NCBI RefSeq assembly: GCF_958450345.1
Contig: NC_088782.1
Location: 5,527,501-5,591,500 of the forward strand
DNA from: Calliphora vicina
Lineage: Eukaryota > Arthropoda > Insecta > Diptera > Calliphoridae
DNA length: 64,000 bases
Direction: 5' to 3'
The first letter of the stretch is position 1; each line of letters starts with the position of its first letter. The notes beneath the pieces were generated by a model. It searched no databases and was not told where the DNA came from. It saw only the letters and a program-made list of their open reading frames with translations. Below, in pieces: positions 1 to 12,062 of this stretch. Both the position numbers and the translations under genes were made by a program.

Positions 1-343
1 GAGACAAAAAAAATGGTTAAAAAACAAACAAAAGAATTGAAAAAATATGCATAATTTAGTTTTATTGTTAAAATTTTGTATAGAGGATCGACATACATAC
101 ATATGTATAAATAAATAGTAGTAGGCAATTACTTAATTCTAAAACAAGTTAACTCGACTTGGTTGAAGATTGAATTATTGTCAATAATAGTCACGTGGGA
201 ACGGCTGGAGCGATTTGGCTGATTTTTTTTATTTGATTCGAAATTTCAGGACACTGTTTGTAAAGAAAAAAAAAAAATCAAAAATTCCGTCAACTGTAAT
301 ATATATTTGCAAATAAATAAGAACAGACAGGTGTATGTGGGTT

Positions 344-1987
344 AAAGGGTGGTCAGCCGGCTTGTGTTTTGTGCCATGTATTGGGACATTTTTCCACATG
401 CCGTGTGATCCATATGAAACTTGGTATATGTAAAATACATGTGTATTACTCGTGACATTTTTGGCAATTAGAGCATGTTCAATTTTCGTGTGTATAGCAG
501 TGTTGTATTTTGAAATACAACACTGTGTGAGTGCAAAATAAAAAAATGAAGCAAAAAAGAGTAAAGAAAAATCATAACAAAATAAGTTTCATTGCATGAA
601 ATATATTTATTGTGATTTAAAAATGTTTTAAATAAATATATTGTTAAAAACAACAAACATATCGAGCCCTTAGCGCCAAATTATCGTAAGCGACATTTTC
701 TAAATTTTTTATTGCAAAAATTAAAATTTTATGGATCGACTGATGTCTTAGCGTTCTCAGAATATCAAAATTGTTAATAAACTAAAAATTATAGAGGGTA
801 AGATTTTATCGTAAGTCAATGTTTATATTTTACAGAAAACGAAATTTATCGTAAGCGACACACAGTGGTATCGAAAAAAAGAGGGAAATTAATCTGTAAC
901 TTCCAAATGGTTAGATTGGTTTTAATGAAATTTCACATGCGCAAAGAAAAAGTGTTGTCGAGCTTAAGTTTTGAACCTTAATCCAAATATTTTCCGATTT
1001 TCTCGTTTGTTGGAGTAACAATGCATTTATGTATCAAATAGAAAAAGAATTGTTTAAAAATAATGATTAAGTCCAAAGTTATAAGCATTCGAATTTAAAA
1101 AATTTTAAAAGACGATTTTTGGCTAATTTTCTGGGAAAAAAGTACTTTTTTCTTTTTAAGTTATCGCATAAAATTTGTAAGAGGATGTATAAGAAATATA
1201 TACTTTCTGAAAGCTAAGTTTTTATTTTAAATGAAAAAAATTAAAAAATTATTGTTACCGAGGGGACCAGGTCCTTTCAAAAAACACCTATTTATTATGT
1301 AAAATTAAATTTTAGGGCAAAAATTCTAAAATTGCATTTTCGATATCGAAATATAGTAACCAATTTTAGGTGGTCTAATATGTTTCTAATTATTTTGTAA
1401 AGGGTTCCGATAACCCCGACCCTGGTATGGATATTATAGCCAAAAAAACTAAAAATTCCCATTTTTGGATTTTTTCAACACTTTTTTGGGAATTGCGGGA
1501 TTGCTGATAATAACTTTCAAAATCCGTTTTTATTTTTCCATTTTAAATGGAAAAATCTACATATCTGTAAAATTTCATAAAAAACTATTCATAAATAAAA
1601 ATTTAATTTCAATTCTAAAAATTTGTATCTATGCAAAAATTAAATAAAAAACATTTTTTGTCATATTTTTCAATAAAGTATTCCATGAATTTTTAATTGT
1701 CAAAAGTTATAAATATTTTTGAAAAATAAGCAAATAGCTTGAACGAAATTATATTATATCGCATCATAAGATTTTTAATTCTATGTATAAATTTCAAAAT
1801 AATCAAAAAACCTTCTCCTGTAAAATTTGTGTTTTGTCGCTTACGATAAGGGCTCGATATAAACTAATAGAGGTTATGTCACATGCAATTACATATGTAC
1901 GTTTGAACGTGGAAATTATGTATAAGGTGAATTTTGACATACACATGGAATTCCATATGTATCGAATACATGTCCCAATACACATTA
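344..1987. mobile_element. DNA inserted inside family-C copy, with short inverted ends
   Basis: This DNA separates the two halves of a repeat that is continuous elsewhere in the window. Near its ends are inverted matches: CATGTATTGGGACAT at about 374-388 against ATGTCCCAATACACAT near the right end. It contains the nested element at 661-1858. No transposase remains legible. Confidence 0.45.
661..1858. mobile_element. Non-autonomous DNA element with subterminal TTATCGTAAGCGACA repeats
   Basis: The ends are inverted: ATCGAGCCCTTA at 661-672 and its complement at 1847-1858. A 15-mer TTATCGTAAGCGACA occurs at 681-695 and 846-860 and inverted at 1835-1849; a weaker match lies near 810. Between them is AT-rich sequence with no legible transposase. 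The AT dinucleotide flanks both ends. Confidence 0.5.
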
Positions 1988-2049
1988 GAGAAACTTGAAG
2001 AACAAACATTAGTAAACGCTACCGGGAGAAGCCGGGCCGGTCAACTAGT

Positions 2050-3228
2050 TTCTTATATTTAACTAAAAAAATTATTTTATTTAAAAGACATAAATGAAAT
2101 TTTTCTACTGTTTAACGTTCTGATTACGTACATTAATGTATGCGAATGGATTTACAGCAAAACAAAAAATATTATAATGTAAAACTAAACTTTATAAAAA
2201 TCTTTCGAAAATAAAACTCTAATGTAAAAAATAACATTTAAACTTTAAAATTATACATTCTGACTTTAGGAGTCTATTTTATATTTTGATGACGATAATT
2301 TGTTTGGTTTTTGATCTATAACGCAGGTCAACAGAAAAAATGGCTTGGCTAACCATTATATAGATTTGATGCATCATGGCTACCTAAGTACAAAAATTGC
2401 AAAATTTTTCAAATTTTAAAAAAAAACATGTTTAAGTAAAATTATAAATTTTGTTAGACATTTCTCCACATAATTAATGATAACTCAAAAAGGGATAGTC
2501 CAATGTTATTAAAATAAACTTAGAAAATTGATATTTACATAACCTTTAATGCGTTTGTATATTGTGTTTCAATCGGCTCAATAGTTTCGGAGTTATAATA
2601 ACAAATTGAAGCAAAAAATATATATTTTACATGAAAATTGTCAATTTTTTTGTTTAAAAAACTTATGAAAAATCGAAAGCGGCAGAAATTGTTCAGATTT
2701 ATTGTTTTATAAGCCACATGTAATAGGAACAAAATGAGATATCGATCATCAAAATCAATGGATTGTTTTGGAATTTATTCACAATTAAGTGAATTAGCTC
2801 ATTTTCACAAAACTGTATGTGTACTTTGAGTGTAAATTTTATGTTTTTTCTTTTTGTTACAATTGGATTTAATTTAAAAATCCTATAGCTTTTTTGTTTT
2901 TTCGAATTCTTGGAATATGAAAGGAGTTCTTGGCCCCAAATAGCTGAATGCATAGACAGTTTGATATACGCTTGTCTTTTAGAACTTCTTTATCGACATT
3001 GTTTTTTAAAAAAAATTCTCATACAAATTTAAAAGAAACAACAAATCTTTTATTCCCTACAGATGGATTTCAGGCCATGGAAAACAATTTTTTTGAAAGC
3101 TTTGAGTGCTCCATATACTAAATATTTTTTATCATTCGAAAAAACTGTCTATCTTCAGTGGAAACCACGAAACTAAAATAAACGAGTTTTATGCAGCAGA
3201 TTTGAAGCTATAATACAAAATATTGTTA
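2050..3228. other. No gene or repeat recognised
   Basis: AT-rich sequence. Short ORFs on the minus strand lack recognisable motifs. Nothing further is supported. Confidence 0.6.
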
Positions 3229-3665
3229 CGTTTTTATCTTTTAAAAACGATGGTTTAGTTCCTTTAAATAAACCGTATACTTTTCATTTCAAATAGAAAC
3301 AGTTTAGTAGTTTAAAATTGTAACAACTCTTTATCTTATACACACTAATACAAGTTTATAATGTAAAAGAATGCACTGGTAATGCAGTTGATGTTAATTC
3401 CAACAGCGCCTATGATCAACTGACTGGATTGTTGCTCTCCCTAAACTATTTATACACAGCGACATCTTCTAGATAATTCGGGTATAATCTTAACGGAAAT
3501 AACACGAATGTTCTATTTCCAGCAGCTTTTTTATAACTGTTTCACAGTTAATGCTACCATACTTACAAACAGCGTGTTACAAATGTATATAAGTAGAAGT
3601 TTTTGGCATTGGAAACGTTGATAAACTTAATTAATGCTTCAAGCAGGCATTAAAGACTAAAATGT
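3229..3665 (-). mobile_element. Solo LTR-like sequence, copy 1 (boundaries approximate)
   Basis: On the minus strand it shows a TATA box (TGTATAAATAG, complement of 3446-3456). About 30 bp further on is an initiator-like TCAGT (complement of 3419-3423), then sequence ending in GTTACAATTTT and CGTAACA at 3232. The 3' part matches 15,690-15,809 and 34,990-35,105 closely. These are the promoter and end signatures of an LTR. No internal retrotransposon genes flank it, hence solo LTR. Confidence 0.6.
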
Positions 3666-3880
3666 CTAAATTGAATAATTTTTTAAATGATAAATTTAAA
3701 CATACTCAAAACGCATACGTTATTTTGTTTAAGAAAATCATGCACTTAATGATAAATTGTTTTGAATTTTGATTATAACCTGTTTTTTATAAATTTCGAA
3801 TTTTTTGATGATACGTTGTTTTGCATTTTGTCCAAAATTGTCCAAAACAAGTAAATATTTTTTTAATTTTTTTAACATTT

Positions 3881-4453
3881 CGCACTCGTTCAACAATAGT
3901 GTACTAACTCAAAATTTCACATTTTGCAATAAATCAATTACAATGTCTATCTATTGTAAAAATTTCAACGTATTCCGATTACTGTTTCATATCGAAAACC
4001 ACATTTGAGACCATTTTCGTGATAATAAGTGTCTACCTTTGTATCAACAAAAAGGTATTATTTTGAGTTAGTACAAAAAATTAAATAGAAATACGTCGAA
4101 TATTTTCATAAAAAAAATATTATTTTGAATTGAGCCTTTATTCAAGTTAAAAATAATCAAATTGTTTGATTTAAATTTGGTTGTATTTTGAGTTAACACT
4201 GTTTAGTTGATAAAATAATACAAACAAATATCGAGAAGTTTCAGAAAAATGGTATTAACTCAAAAAATTTATTTATTTTGCAATAATTGCAAAAATTTTA
4301 AAGAAAAACAGTGTAAATATATTTTCAAATGGAATTTGCTTACTATAATGTACTCGGATGTTCATATTCTCTTAAAATGTAACCACAAACAGGTTTTCCC
4401 TCTACTGAAAATTTTAAAATTTTGAGTTAATATAGTATTGTTGATCGAGTGCG
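3881..4453. mobile_element. MITE with ~38-bp terminal inverted repeats
   Basis: The left end CGCACTCGTTCAACAATAGT and the right end, read in complement (CGCACTCGATCAACAATACT), match over about 38 bp with few differences, both continuing into TAACTCAAAATTT. The element is 573 bp and encodes nothing. No clear target duplication was found. Confidence 0.65.
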
Positions 4454-4549
4454 ATATGTTGGGATATTTTTATGATTTAACAAATGACAAATAAAAAAAA
4501 ATAGCTATTGAGCAATTATTTCAATATAAACTTTAAGAATGTTCTGCTA

Positions 4550-4735
4550 CACAATATTTTTACCAGTTTCTACCAGATATCTGATTGCTACAATGATGTG
4601 AATGTTAACTTAAACATATTATGGTTACCGCAATGATATAAATAATTATGTACATTGAACATAATGTTAAAAAACTTTTAAAAATGTTCAAATGGTTATG
4701 TTAAACATGTACAACCATATTTTTTCTCTGGATGA
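4550..4735. mobile_element. Fragment of the CAGAGAAAAA-type MITE family
   Basis: It contains ATGGTTACCGCAATGATATA and ends TACAACCATATTTTTTCTC. The same phrases recur in the copies at 15,041-16,022 and 60,610-61,078. It is partial and non-coding. Confidence 0.5.
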
Positions 4736-5439
4736 ATGGACAGATTTAAGTAGTTGAGACTTTGTAATAAAACTAGTGGGAAGATAAAGAAATATTTAAG
4801 TTTAAATTTTGACATTTTCGTTTTTTATCAAGATAGTTATTTGCACTAAACAAACACAGTTAAATATATTCAATTTTGGTATATGAAACTTCGCTAACAT
4901 ATGAAATTTTTAAACAAATGGACTAGAAACTTTCAAGGATTAATATTTTGATGGACATTTTTGACAGTTTTTTATTTTGATAAATTAAAACAAATTTTTT
5001 TTTAGAGAGGTCAAGATAATAATCCTCTTCCATTTGACATCCATATCGCCATAGTAGGTCAAGTTTAAATTAAACTTCCTTTAAAAACATTAAAGTCCTT
5101 TTAGAGCATAACAAAGATCTTCAAATGAAAAACTAAAAATGCAGTTTAACTATATGAAGTACCAAGTAGATTGAATTTATCATGTGCTGAAAACTGTTCG
5201 ACTTTAGCTGTGCGATAAAATAAAACAATATTTGCTTGGATTTTGTTCTTTTACTTTTTGTATTATTGAGAATATTTTTTTTTATTTAACTAGATTAGTA
5301 GAAATTTATTCCCACAAAGCTATGGTGTTTTATAATTTTTAATAAAAAAAATTAAGAAAAATTCAATAAAAAAATATAAAAATATAGCCAAATTACACAT
5401 TTAGCTGCAAAAACTATAAGAAAAAATAACAACAATATT
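4736..5439. other. No gene recognised
   Basis: AT-rich DNA without a recognisable gene or repeat boundary. Confidence 0.6.
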
Positions 5440-7690
5440 ATTAAATGTGCTTTTATAATATTTTACGAGTACTTTTGTATTTTATGTTTTGTTTTTGTGG
5501 CTGCATAACAGTGAAAAAGTTTAAAGACTTTTAGCAAAGGCAAACAACACACGAAATTATCCTTAGTAGTAGAGAGTTAACCTAAAACACACACCAAGAG
5601 AGCCACAACCCAGAGAATAGAGCTGTAAAAAGAAGAGAAGAGAGCATAGTTGGCAAGGAATCTGCAAAATATTTGTATTTATTCAGCTAAGCTTCAGCTG
5701 CTGCACTGGAAAGAGGCGAGTTGTGTTGTGTAGTGTTGAGTTTAGTTTAGTTGTATTTTTCCAAAAGTAGGCTCCTGAAATATTTTTACCCTTAACTCAG
5801 TGCCTAAAGCACTTTGGTACTTAACGTTCGTAGTATACTTCATGGCGCATAAACCTAAACAAAAATGTGTGTACACAACAATTTAAATAAAACAACAAGA
5901 AAAAATACAATACACACATATACACAACAACAGCATAATAAATAATCCAAAAAAGAAAAATTGTGAAAAATTCAAAAATTTCAAATTAAAGTGAAAGTTT
6001 AATGTATGTATAAACGAGTATGGTTACAAAAAATGTTATAAATTTAAAAACAAAAAAAAAATATTAAAGAAATGTGATTTAAAATTATTTTAGTAAATAA
6101 ACAAAAAGATATACATATGTATATGAATGAATGAAAATAAATAAGGGATTAAATATGAAAAATGTGTAACTATACTGGATATGAAAACAGGCCCAAAATA
6201 AAAAACAAATAAATGGCTACAAAAGTTTAACAATAAGTGATGATAATTATAACTATTAAATACAAAAAGCAGACAAATTAAACAACAATCAACAGCAACT
6301 TTACTAATAAGAAGTAACACATCAATAACAACGACATATGTTTCTTCTCCTGAAATCCTTTTTGGCTGTTCGAAGTAGTTAGAAATCTAGTGTAAAATGT
6401 TGCATGATTGTGTTGTTGAAACTCATGATGATGGTGGTTGTTTAGCTACAGCGATAACGTCAGCAACAATAGCGCTACCAAGAAACGTAACACAAACAAC
6501 TAAAACTACAACAACAACGATGAAATATCATTAAATTAAATCAAATCAAATGAAATTAAGGTGACAAAGTGTGATTTATTTGTTAATGAGGATATAGACG
6601 GTTATCAAAATTTTATGTAGAGTACATGCACATACTAAAAATACATATTTACCAACAACTACTACTCCTACTCCAAATATAAATACTTAAAATAGTAATA
6701 ATGCTAAAACATTACAATCACACCGCTGTAATTTCAAAAAAGAACACCACGAAAGAACGTCATCATTGTTAACATCCGCCAGAATTGTGCAAAACAATCA
6801 ACAGTTTTAAAAAGGGGACACATTTTGAATTTATTAATAATAAAAGTAATGCTTCATTGAGAGCTCCCCTACTCTACTTCCTGAGAAAGTATCCTTTGAA
6901 TTGCAAAAACAAAAGTGTTTGAAGGAAGCACTTTAGTTTAAAAATACAACAAATTCTATACATGATTAGACTCAACAACTGGACTGTAATAAAAATTAAA
7001 AATATCTTTTGTTGAACGGAATAAACAACACATACACAGCCCTTGTTAAAAGCAAAGCAAACCAACAGAGAAAAAACAAACGAAGTATAAAAAGTTGAGC
7101 ACTCATTCTTTAACAAAATTATCCCTAGACTCACACCTACGCCTACATACAAACACGCTAACACACACCCATGCAAAGAGACACACGTATACATACTAAA
7201 TCCTAAACACACATACTCACACACACACACATATACACAGATCCACACACACCTCCATATGTGTTTGTGACATGTAGACAATACCAAAACCAATACGTAT
7301 GTTTGTATGGATGAGTGAGTGAGAAATCGCTACATTTCAATAACTAATAAAAAGAGTGCCTACATTAAGGAGTTGTATAAATAAATTAAAACAACAACCA
7401 AACTGAGTGTATGTGTGTGCAAAATAAAACAACAGAAATACCCGAGCTGTTAAACTAAATATAACTTTTAGAAACTCTTTTATATTATGTATGTATAAAT
7501 ATATATGTATTTAAATCTATTTAACGAAAACAAGATACTAAATTCTAAAAATACTACAACATTACACTCCACAACAGTAAATATAGAAGCAGCAGCAAAG
7601 TCCAGGGATACATATAAACAAAACAAAAAACAACAACAAAAATTCAAATCAAACAAGTGAGAAAACACTACTATACAAATTTAAATTTTT
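5440..7690 (+). other. TE-poor CAA/CA-rich stretch, possible distal leader or promoter region
   Basis: This stretch resembles the region just before the Rdl ATG: many CAA/AAC repeats, a CA/TG microsatellite cluster at about 7130-7270, and no recognised transposon. No convincing protein-coding exon was seen; long minus-strand frames such as 6874-7293 are low-complexity products of CA repeats. It may contain an upstream non-coding Rdl exon, but no TATA or initiator could be assigned with certainty. Confidence 0.25.
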
Positions 7691-7963
7691 GAAAAGGGCT
7701 CCTCGTGCAAAACTTCTTTTTTTTATATAATTTTGATACGTTGGATATTTTAACTTTAAGTATTCACAAAAAGACCTACATATTTAACAGTTTTACCTCA
7801 CGAACCTAGAATTTAACATACATAAAATATTCAGGGACCGTACTGGTTATAAATGATGTCAAAAAAGCTAATTAATACAGTTATTTTGTGACTTTAAAAA
7901 TAAAAATCCATCGAAAACAGTTATTATTCAACGTAAAAATAAAAGTTCGAATGAAACTCTTAG

Positions 7964-8086
7964 GGCACTGCTACACGTTCAATATATATTGAATTGCGAT
8001 CCAAATTGCAGAATAACCAAATTTTGCGTGATCAATTACAATGGATCCCGATCCAAATATCACAATATAAATTGAACGTGTAGCCT
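7964..8086. mobile_element. Small (~120 bp) palindromic MITE
   Basis: CTACACGTTCAATATATATT near the left end is matched by the complement of AATATAAATTGAACGTGTAG near the right end. It sits between a degenerate end of another repeat (7876-7963, similar to 28,340-28,430) and the Tc1-like element. Confidence 0.5.
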
Positions 8087-8152
8087 TAAAAAAGTGATAT
8101 GTGGAAAGCAAAAACAAAATTTCAAAAATTTTAAAAATTAGTTTTTGTTTTA

Positions 8153-9783
8153 CAGTCCCGAACTTAAGTATTGGCACAGGATGCTCATTGTACTTTAAGG
8201 ACGATTTAAAGGCCGTATAGTAGAGATTTTTAATAAAAAAATATATTTATCAGATAGATTGATGAATTTCCTACAAAATATAACCAACTTCATTTCAACA
8301 ATTTAATACCATTATTTATTAATAACAAAACAACATAAAAAGTACTGCATTTCAATGAACAAAATTATTGGCACACTTCATTAAAAGCTAAAAAACATTT
8401 GATTTTGGAAGCAATATTGCATAATTTAATATTTAGTTGCAAGTGACTTTCGTTTTATAACTGCCTCGAGTAGTTTAGGCATGAATCCACCAACTTGTTT
8501 GTGATATCTGACCCAATATTTTGCCATTCTTCAACTAATGCCTTTTTCACTCGCTTATCTAGCTCTTCCCACAGATGCTCTATTGGGTTGAGATCCGGAG
8601 ATTGTGGAGGGTGTGGCAGGACATGCGAAATATTGTATGAAAGCCACATACGTCCAGTATAGGCCGAATGTTTGGGATCATTGTCATGTTGAAAAGTGAA
8701 AGAAAATGGTAAATTTAACTTTTCTGCACTTTTCCTGAGGTGTATCCGTATATTTCACTTTGTTCATTATTTCGTCAATGAACACCAGCTCTCCAACCCC
8801 TGAAGCGGACATACAACCCCACACAATTATCTCTCCAGCACCATGTTTTACTATTGAAGCAATATTTTGTTTTTCCAGATCTTTATTGGTTTTTTTTCTA
8901 TACCGTTTGACGGCCATCAGAGCGAAAAATATTAAATTTGTTTGCATCAGAGAATAGCACTCGGTGCTAAAAATCATGTGGCTTACGTAAATTCCTAAAC
9001 GGCATATTCTAAACGCTTCTTTTGGTTCACAGATGAAATAAATGGTTTACGCCTAGCAATACGACAACTATAGTTTGTCTTCTGGAGCACTCTTCTGGCT
9101 ATTGCTGCGTGAATTTCTTTCCCAAACTCTTCCTTAATCTCTGCAGCAACCTGTGTTGAAGATATTTTTGGACATAACTTGACCTTTTTGATTATATGGC
9201 TGTATTTACGCTCACTTAAGAATCTTGGACGACCTGTATGTTTAGCACTTTCAAGTGTTGATGTTGCCTTAAAACGTTGCACGATACTCCAAATTGTAAA
9301 ATGGCTTCTTTCCATAATCTCTACAATCTCAGCATATGATTTTCCTTGATTGTGCAAGTGAAGGATGATTTTGCGCTCAGATTCTGTTGTTTCCTTTTTT
9401 GTTTGCCATTTTCAGCAAAATTGATAATTATTGTCCTAATTTTTTACAAATTGACATTAACAGTTTTAGAAACGAAAACTGTTAAATAAAAAAAGATAAA
9501 ATCGCATTTTCAAAGAAAAAAAAAGTGGATAGATCGATAAAATTTGAAGAATCTGGTTAAGTGTGCCAATAGTTTTGTTCTACGGAATTGTGGAATTTTT
9601 CGTCTTTTTATTATTTTTAAATAATATTGCAAAATTGTTGAAATGAAGTTGGTGGTATATTGTAGGAAATTCATCAATCTATCTGATAAATATATATTTT
9701 TATTAAAAATGTCAACAATATGGCCTTTAAATCGACCTTAAAGTACAATGAGCATCCTGTGCCAATACTTAAGTTCGGCACTG
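8153..9783 (-). mobile_element. Tc1-like transposon, 1,631 bp, long inverted repeats, TA target site
   Basis: The element begins CAGTCCCGAACTTAAGTATT and ends with the near complement …CTTAAGTTCGGCACTG, flanked on both sides by TA (8151-8152 and 9784-9785), the target of Tc1/mariner elements. The inverted repeats are about 160 bp long and well conserved through ATCAGATAGATTGATGAATT. They enclose a broken transposase on the minus strand. The good match between the arms suggests a fairly recent insertion. Confidence 0.92.
8455..9409 (-). pseudogene. Tc1-type transposase, frameshifted
   Basis: The reading frame starts ATG at 9409, shifts by one base within the first few codons, then runs as a helix-turn-helix DNA-binding region (residues like HNQGKSYAEIVEIMERSHFT, with the GRPR motif) to about 8995. 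The catalytic part follows: the core phrase VWGCMSASGVGELVFID lies at about 8770-8860, HDNDPKH with the second catalytic Asp near 8680, and SPDLNPIEHLW with the third (Glu) near 8590. The first catalytic position appears to read STE instead of the usual SDE near 8960, and frames change at least twice in the middle. The intact length would be about 318-340 residues, the family norm. The element is therefore dead but could respond to a transposase supplied elsewhere. Confidence 0.88.
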
Positions 9784-9997
9784 TATATACAAAATTTTCA
9801 AATTATGAAAGGCAAATCAATGCTAGAATTTTTGTGCGTTGCTTCTGTTCAGAATTTGTATATAAAATAAAACAAAAACAAATAAATATATGTATTTCCT
9901 TTATTGTTCATGAAATAAAATATATACTTTTGAGAATATTTCCCAAATATTCGTCACATTTTTAAGAAAAATAGGTTTTCATTTTTCAAATACCCTC

Positions 9998-10817
9998 ATT
10001 AGAGTAAACCTTTCGTAATGACATCAAATACTACCAAAAAAAATGTTAGCTTGTTCTAAGAAGGGCAACCCGTGCCGACTTAGCGATTTAGTTTTGAGGT
10101 GCATTTACAAGGGAAAAAAATGAATTTTTTGCAGTTTTTGTAAAATGTTTGCCATTAAATAATTACTTTTGCAATTTAATTTAAAAGAATCGAAATGTGT
10201 ACGTAATTGTCGTTCTAATAAGATATAAATGACAAAAACTGGTTAAAAACTGTTAAAGTTATTAAAAAATCACCAAAATTTAAATTGGAGTTTTGAAACT
10301 GACGTTAAAAAAAATATTTTTTTTTGGTCATACCTGCGAATAGGTTAACGTATCCTATGAAGACAAAAACTCATATACAAGTAAATATGGATATATTCTA
10401 AGTAAAAATAAGCTTTTATTTTAATATTTCTCAAAATATGTTAATTTTGTTCCTACATTTCATGTTCTAGTGGCCTGAGACACGTTAATAGCCTGGCGAT
10501 TTTTTAATAACTTTAACAGTGTTTGACCAATTTTTGTCTTTTATATCTTATTAGAACGATAATTACGTACACATTTCGATTCTTTTAAATTAAATTGCAA
10601 AAGTAATTATTTAATGGCAAAATTTTTACAAAAACTGAAAAAAATGCATTTTTCCCCTTGTAAATGCACCTCAAAACTAAATCGCTAAGTTGGCACGGGT
10701 TGCCCTTCTTAGAACAAGCTAAAATTTTTTTTTGGTAGTATTTTATGTCATTACGAAAGTTTTCAGGGGGTACCGTCTCAACATTTCAAAAAATTTAATT
10801 CTAAGGGACACTCTAAT
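9998..10817. mobile_element. Foldback element upstream of Rdl
   Basis: Two arms of about 250 bp (roughly 10,011-10,268 and 10,497-10,762) are near-perfect inverted copies, e.g. AAGGGCAACCCGTGCC on the left and GGCACGGGTTGCCCTT on the right. The outer ends are ATTAGAG and CTCTAAT. The spacer and one arm resemble the single-armed repeat at 14,127-14,640, so this may be a rearranged derivative of that family. It is non-coding. Confidence 0.85.
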
Positions 10818-10904
10818 ATACATATAGTACTTTTTTGGATTTGAAAGCTTATAAAAAGCTTCCAATTAAGGTATCGTAACCATTTTTGACACAAAAAAAG
10901 ATCT

Positions 10905-11130
10905 GTTATGTTTTCAAGCACTTGAAAATTTTGTTTGAATTTGACTTGAATGTAATTATGTTTAAAACTTGAAAATACTTGAAAAAATTAAATATTTTTT
11001 AAACAAAAACTTAAATTTATGTATCCTGTGTCTGGAGAATGCTATTGATATTCCATTGCTTGACTTTAATTCAAGCCTTGAATTGCAATTGCTTTCAACT
11101 TGAATTCCTGTGTTTCTCATTTGTTCAAAT
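10905..11130 (-). repeat. Degenerate copy of the CCCARTAAGCA repeat family
   Basis: It contains AGCACTTGAAAATTTTGTTT and GGAGAATGCTATTGATATTC followed by TTCAAGCCTTGAATTGCAAT, matching in complement the units at 24,826-25,567. The ends are eroded. Confidence 0.5.
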
Positions 11131-11220
11131 GTGTTTCATGAAATTTTGTGTTAAATTGTTTGCCAATTTATATCAAAAAAAATATTTTGCACCATGAGCC
11201 CTTTTTCTTTGCCGAGTAGT

Positions 11221-11922
11221 GATATTTAATAACTCTTCTCCTCTCCACAACATCATAAATTCACTTTAAATATATATATATGAATGTAGCAGAAACACAA
11301 CTAAAATAAAACGTTGCATCTCCACTAAATTAGAATCTAGAATATATCGACTACAAACAGAAAAAAAAAACTAAAACTAAAAATTAATCTGCAAAATAGA
11401 ACAATGTTTCCAAACAATAAAAATCATCAACACAATGATAAAGTTGTTGTTTCTGTGTAGTTTCCATGTAAATAAGTAGAACAACTAAAACTCAACTCAA
11501 CAATAGCAACAACTACAGCAACTAGGTGCAAGGAAACAAACGCAGAACTAAGACTATTGCACTTAATACATACAAAACAATAACAACAACAACAACAGCA
11601 TCAACAACAACATAAACATCAACTACAATTACGACTACAAACTACAACTAGAGCATAATTATTTTTTTAAGGACATATCACCATTAAAAGCATCCGACGC
11701 TTATAAAAATAAAAACAACAACAACAGCAACAGCAGCAACAACAAAGAAAACTACTTTTATAACAACATCACTTTTTTGTTGTTGTTGCTTTAAAGAAAT
11801 AAAACAAACAAAAAAATAACGAAAACAAATCATACGTCTCCTTTACACATACTACAGCCATTTTACCAGCCTCCAGCTCATCAGCATCAACAGCATCCAA
11901 ATACCACACAACTACTACCACC
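11221..11922 (+). promoter_or_regulatory. Rdl: Probable Rdl 5' leader, CAA-rich
   Basis: The 700 bp before the ATG are rich in CAA, CAG and ACT trinucleotides and free of recognised transposons, which is typical of long untranslated leaders of fly neuronal genes. Several upstream ATGs occur; one at 11280 opens a 9-codon frame closing with TAA at 11307-11309. No transcription start or splice acceptor could be assigned with confidence, so the 5' limit is arbitrary. Assignment as leader is an inference from composition and position. Confidence 0.5.
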
Positions 11923-12056
11923 ATGAGTGATTCAATGTTGTATCGCAAATTTGATACATTCATGCCCAGGTCACGAATTATAACCCTGTGGCTGGCCTTC
12001 AATTTGGCGATGTTTCTGCAGGAACCAAAGAAACAAATTACCACAGTTAATGCAGC
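11923..12056 (+). CDS. Rdl: Rdl coding exon 1 (start codon and signal-peptide region of the GABA-gated chloride channel)
   Basis: This exon encodes residues 1-44 and two bases of codon 45 of the Rdl subunit, a Cys-loop ligand-gated chloride channel of the neuronal plasma membrane and the target of cyclodiene and phenylpyrazole insecticides. The peptide begins MSDS, as in Drosophila Rdl, and has a hydrophobic run at residues 20-32 (ITLWLAFNLAMFL) consistent with a signal peptide, followed by a polar stretch ending TTVNA. The start was chosen because of the MSDS match and the good fly context ACCACC before ATG. The exon ends at a consensus donor GTAAGT at 12057, giving a phase-2 intron. Joining to exon 2 yields an Ala codon and then Thr-Ala-Gly-Gly-Ser-Met-Leu-Gly-Asp, which resumes the Drosophila sequence. 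The leader region is diverged from Drosophila, as expected for a cleaved signal peptide. The insecticide-resistance residue in TM2 is not in this window. Confidence 0.95.
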
Positions 12057-12062
12057 GTAAGT

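Larger units (their letters stand above)
180..2049 (-). repeat. Dispersed repeat family C (ACTAGTTGACC… end), interrupted copy
   Basis: Read on the minus strand, the copy starts ACTAGTTGACC at 2049 and proceeds through a TTCTTCAAGTTTCTC segment to about 1988. It then resumes at about 343 with AACCCACATACACCTG and ends near 180 with CGCTCCAGCCGTTC. Related copies are at 18495-18785 and 34758-34986, where the two halves are contiguous. The insert between them is described separately. The family class (LINE or SINE derived) was not determined. Confidence 0.7.

Noticed and set aside
1465..1647. 60-codon + frame in the 0.7-1.9-kb element
   Set aside because: AT-rich Ile/Lys/Phe composition without motif; chance frame inside a non-autonomous element.
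6874..7293. 139-codon minus-strand frame, Cys/Val rich
   Set aside because: The composition comes from CA/TG microsatellites; no motif, and no matching splice or gene context.
11769..12044. 91-codon minus-strand frame over Rdl exon 1
   Set aside because: It is the antisense of the Rdl exon and CAA-rich leader, with low-complexity poly-Val and Phe runs and no family match.
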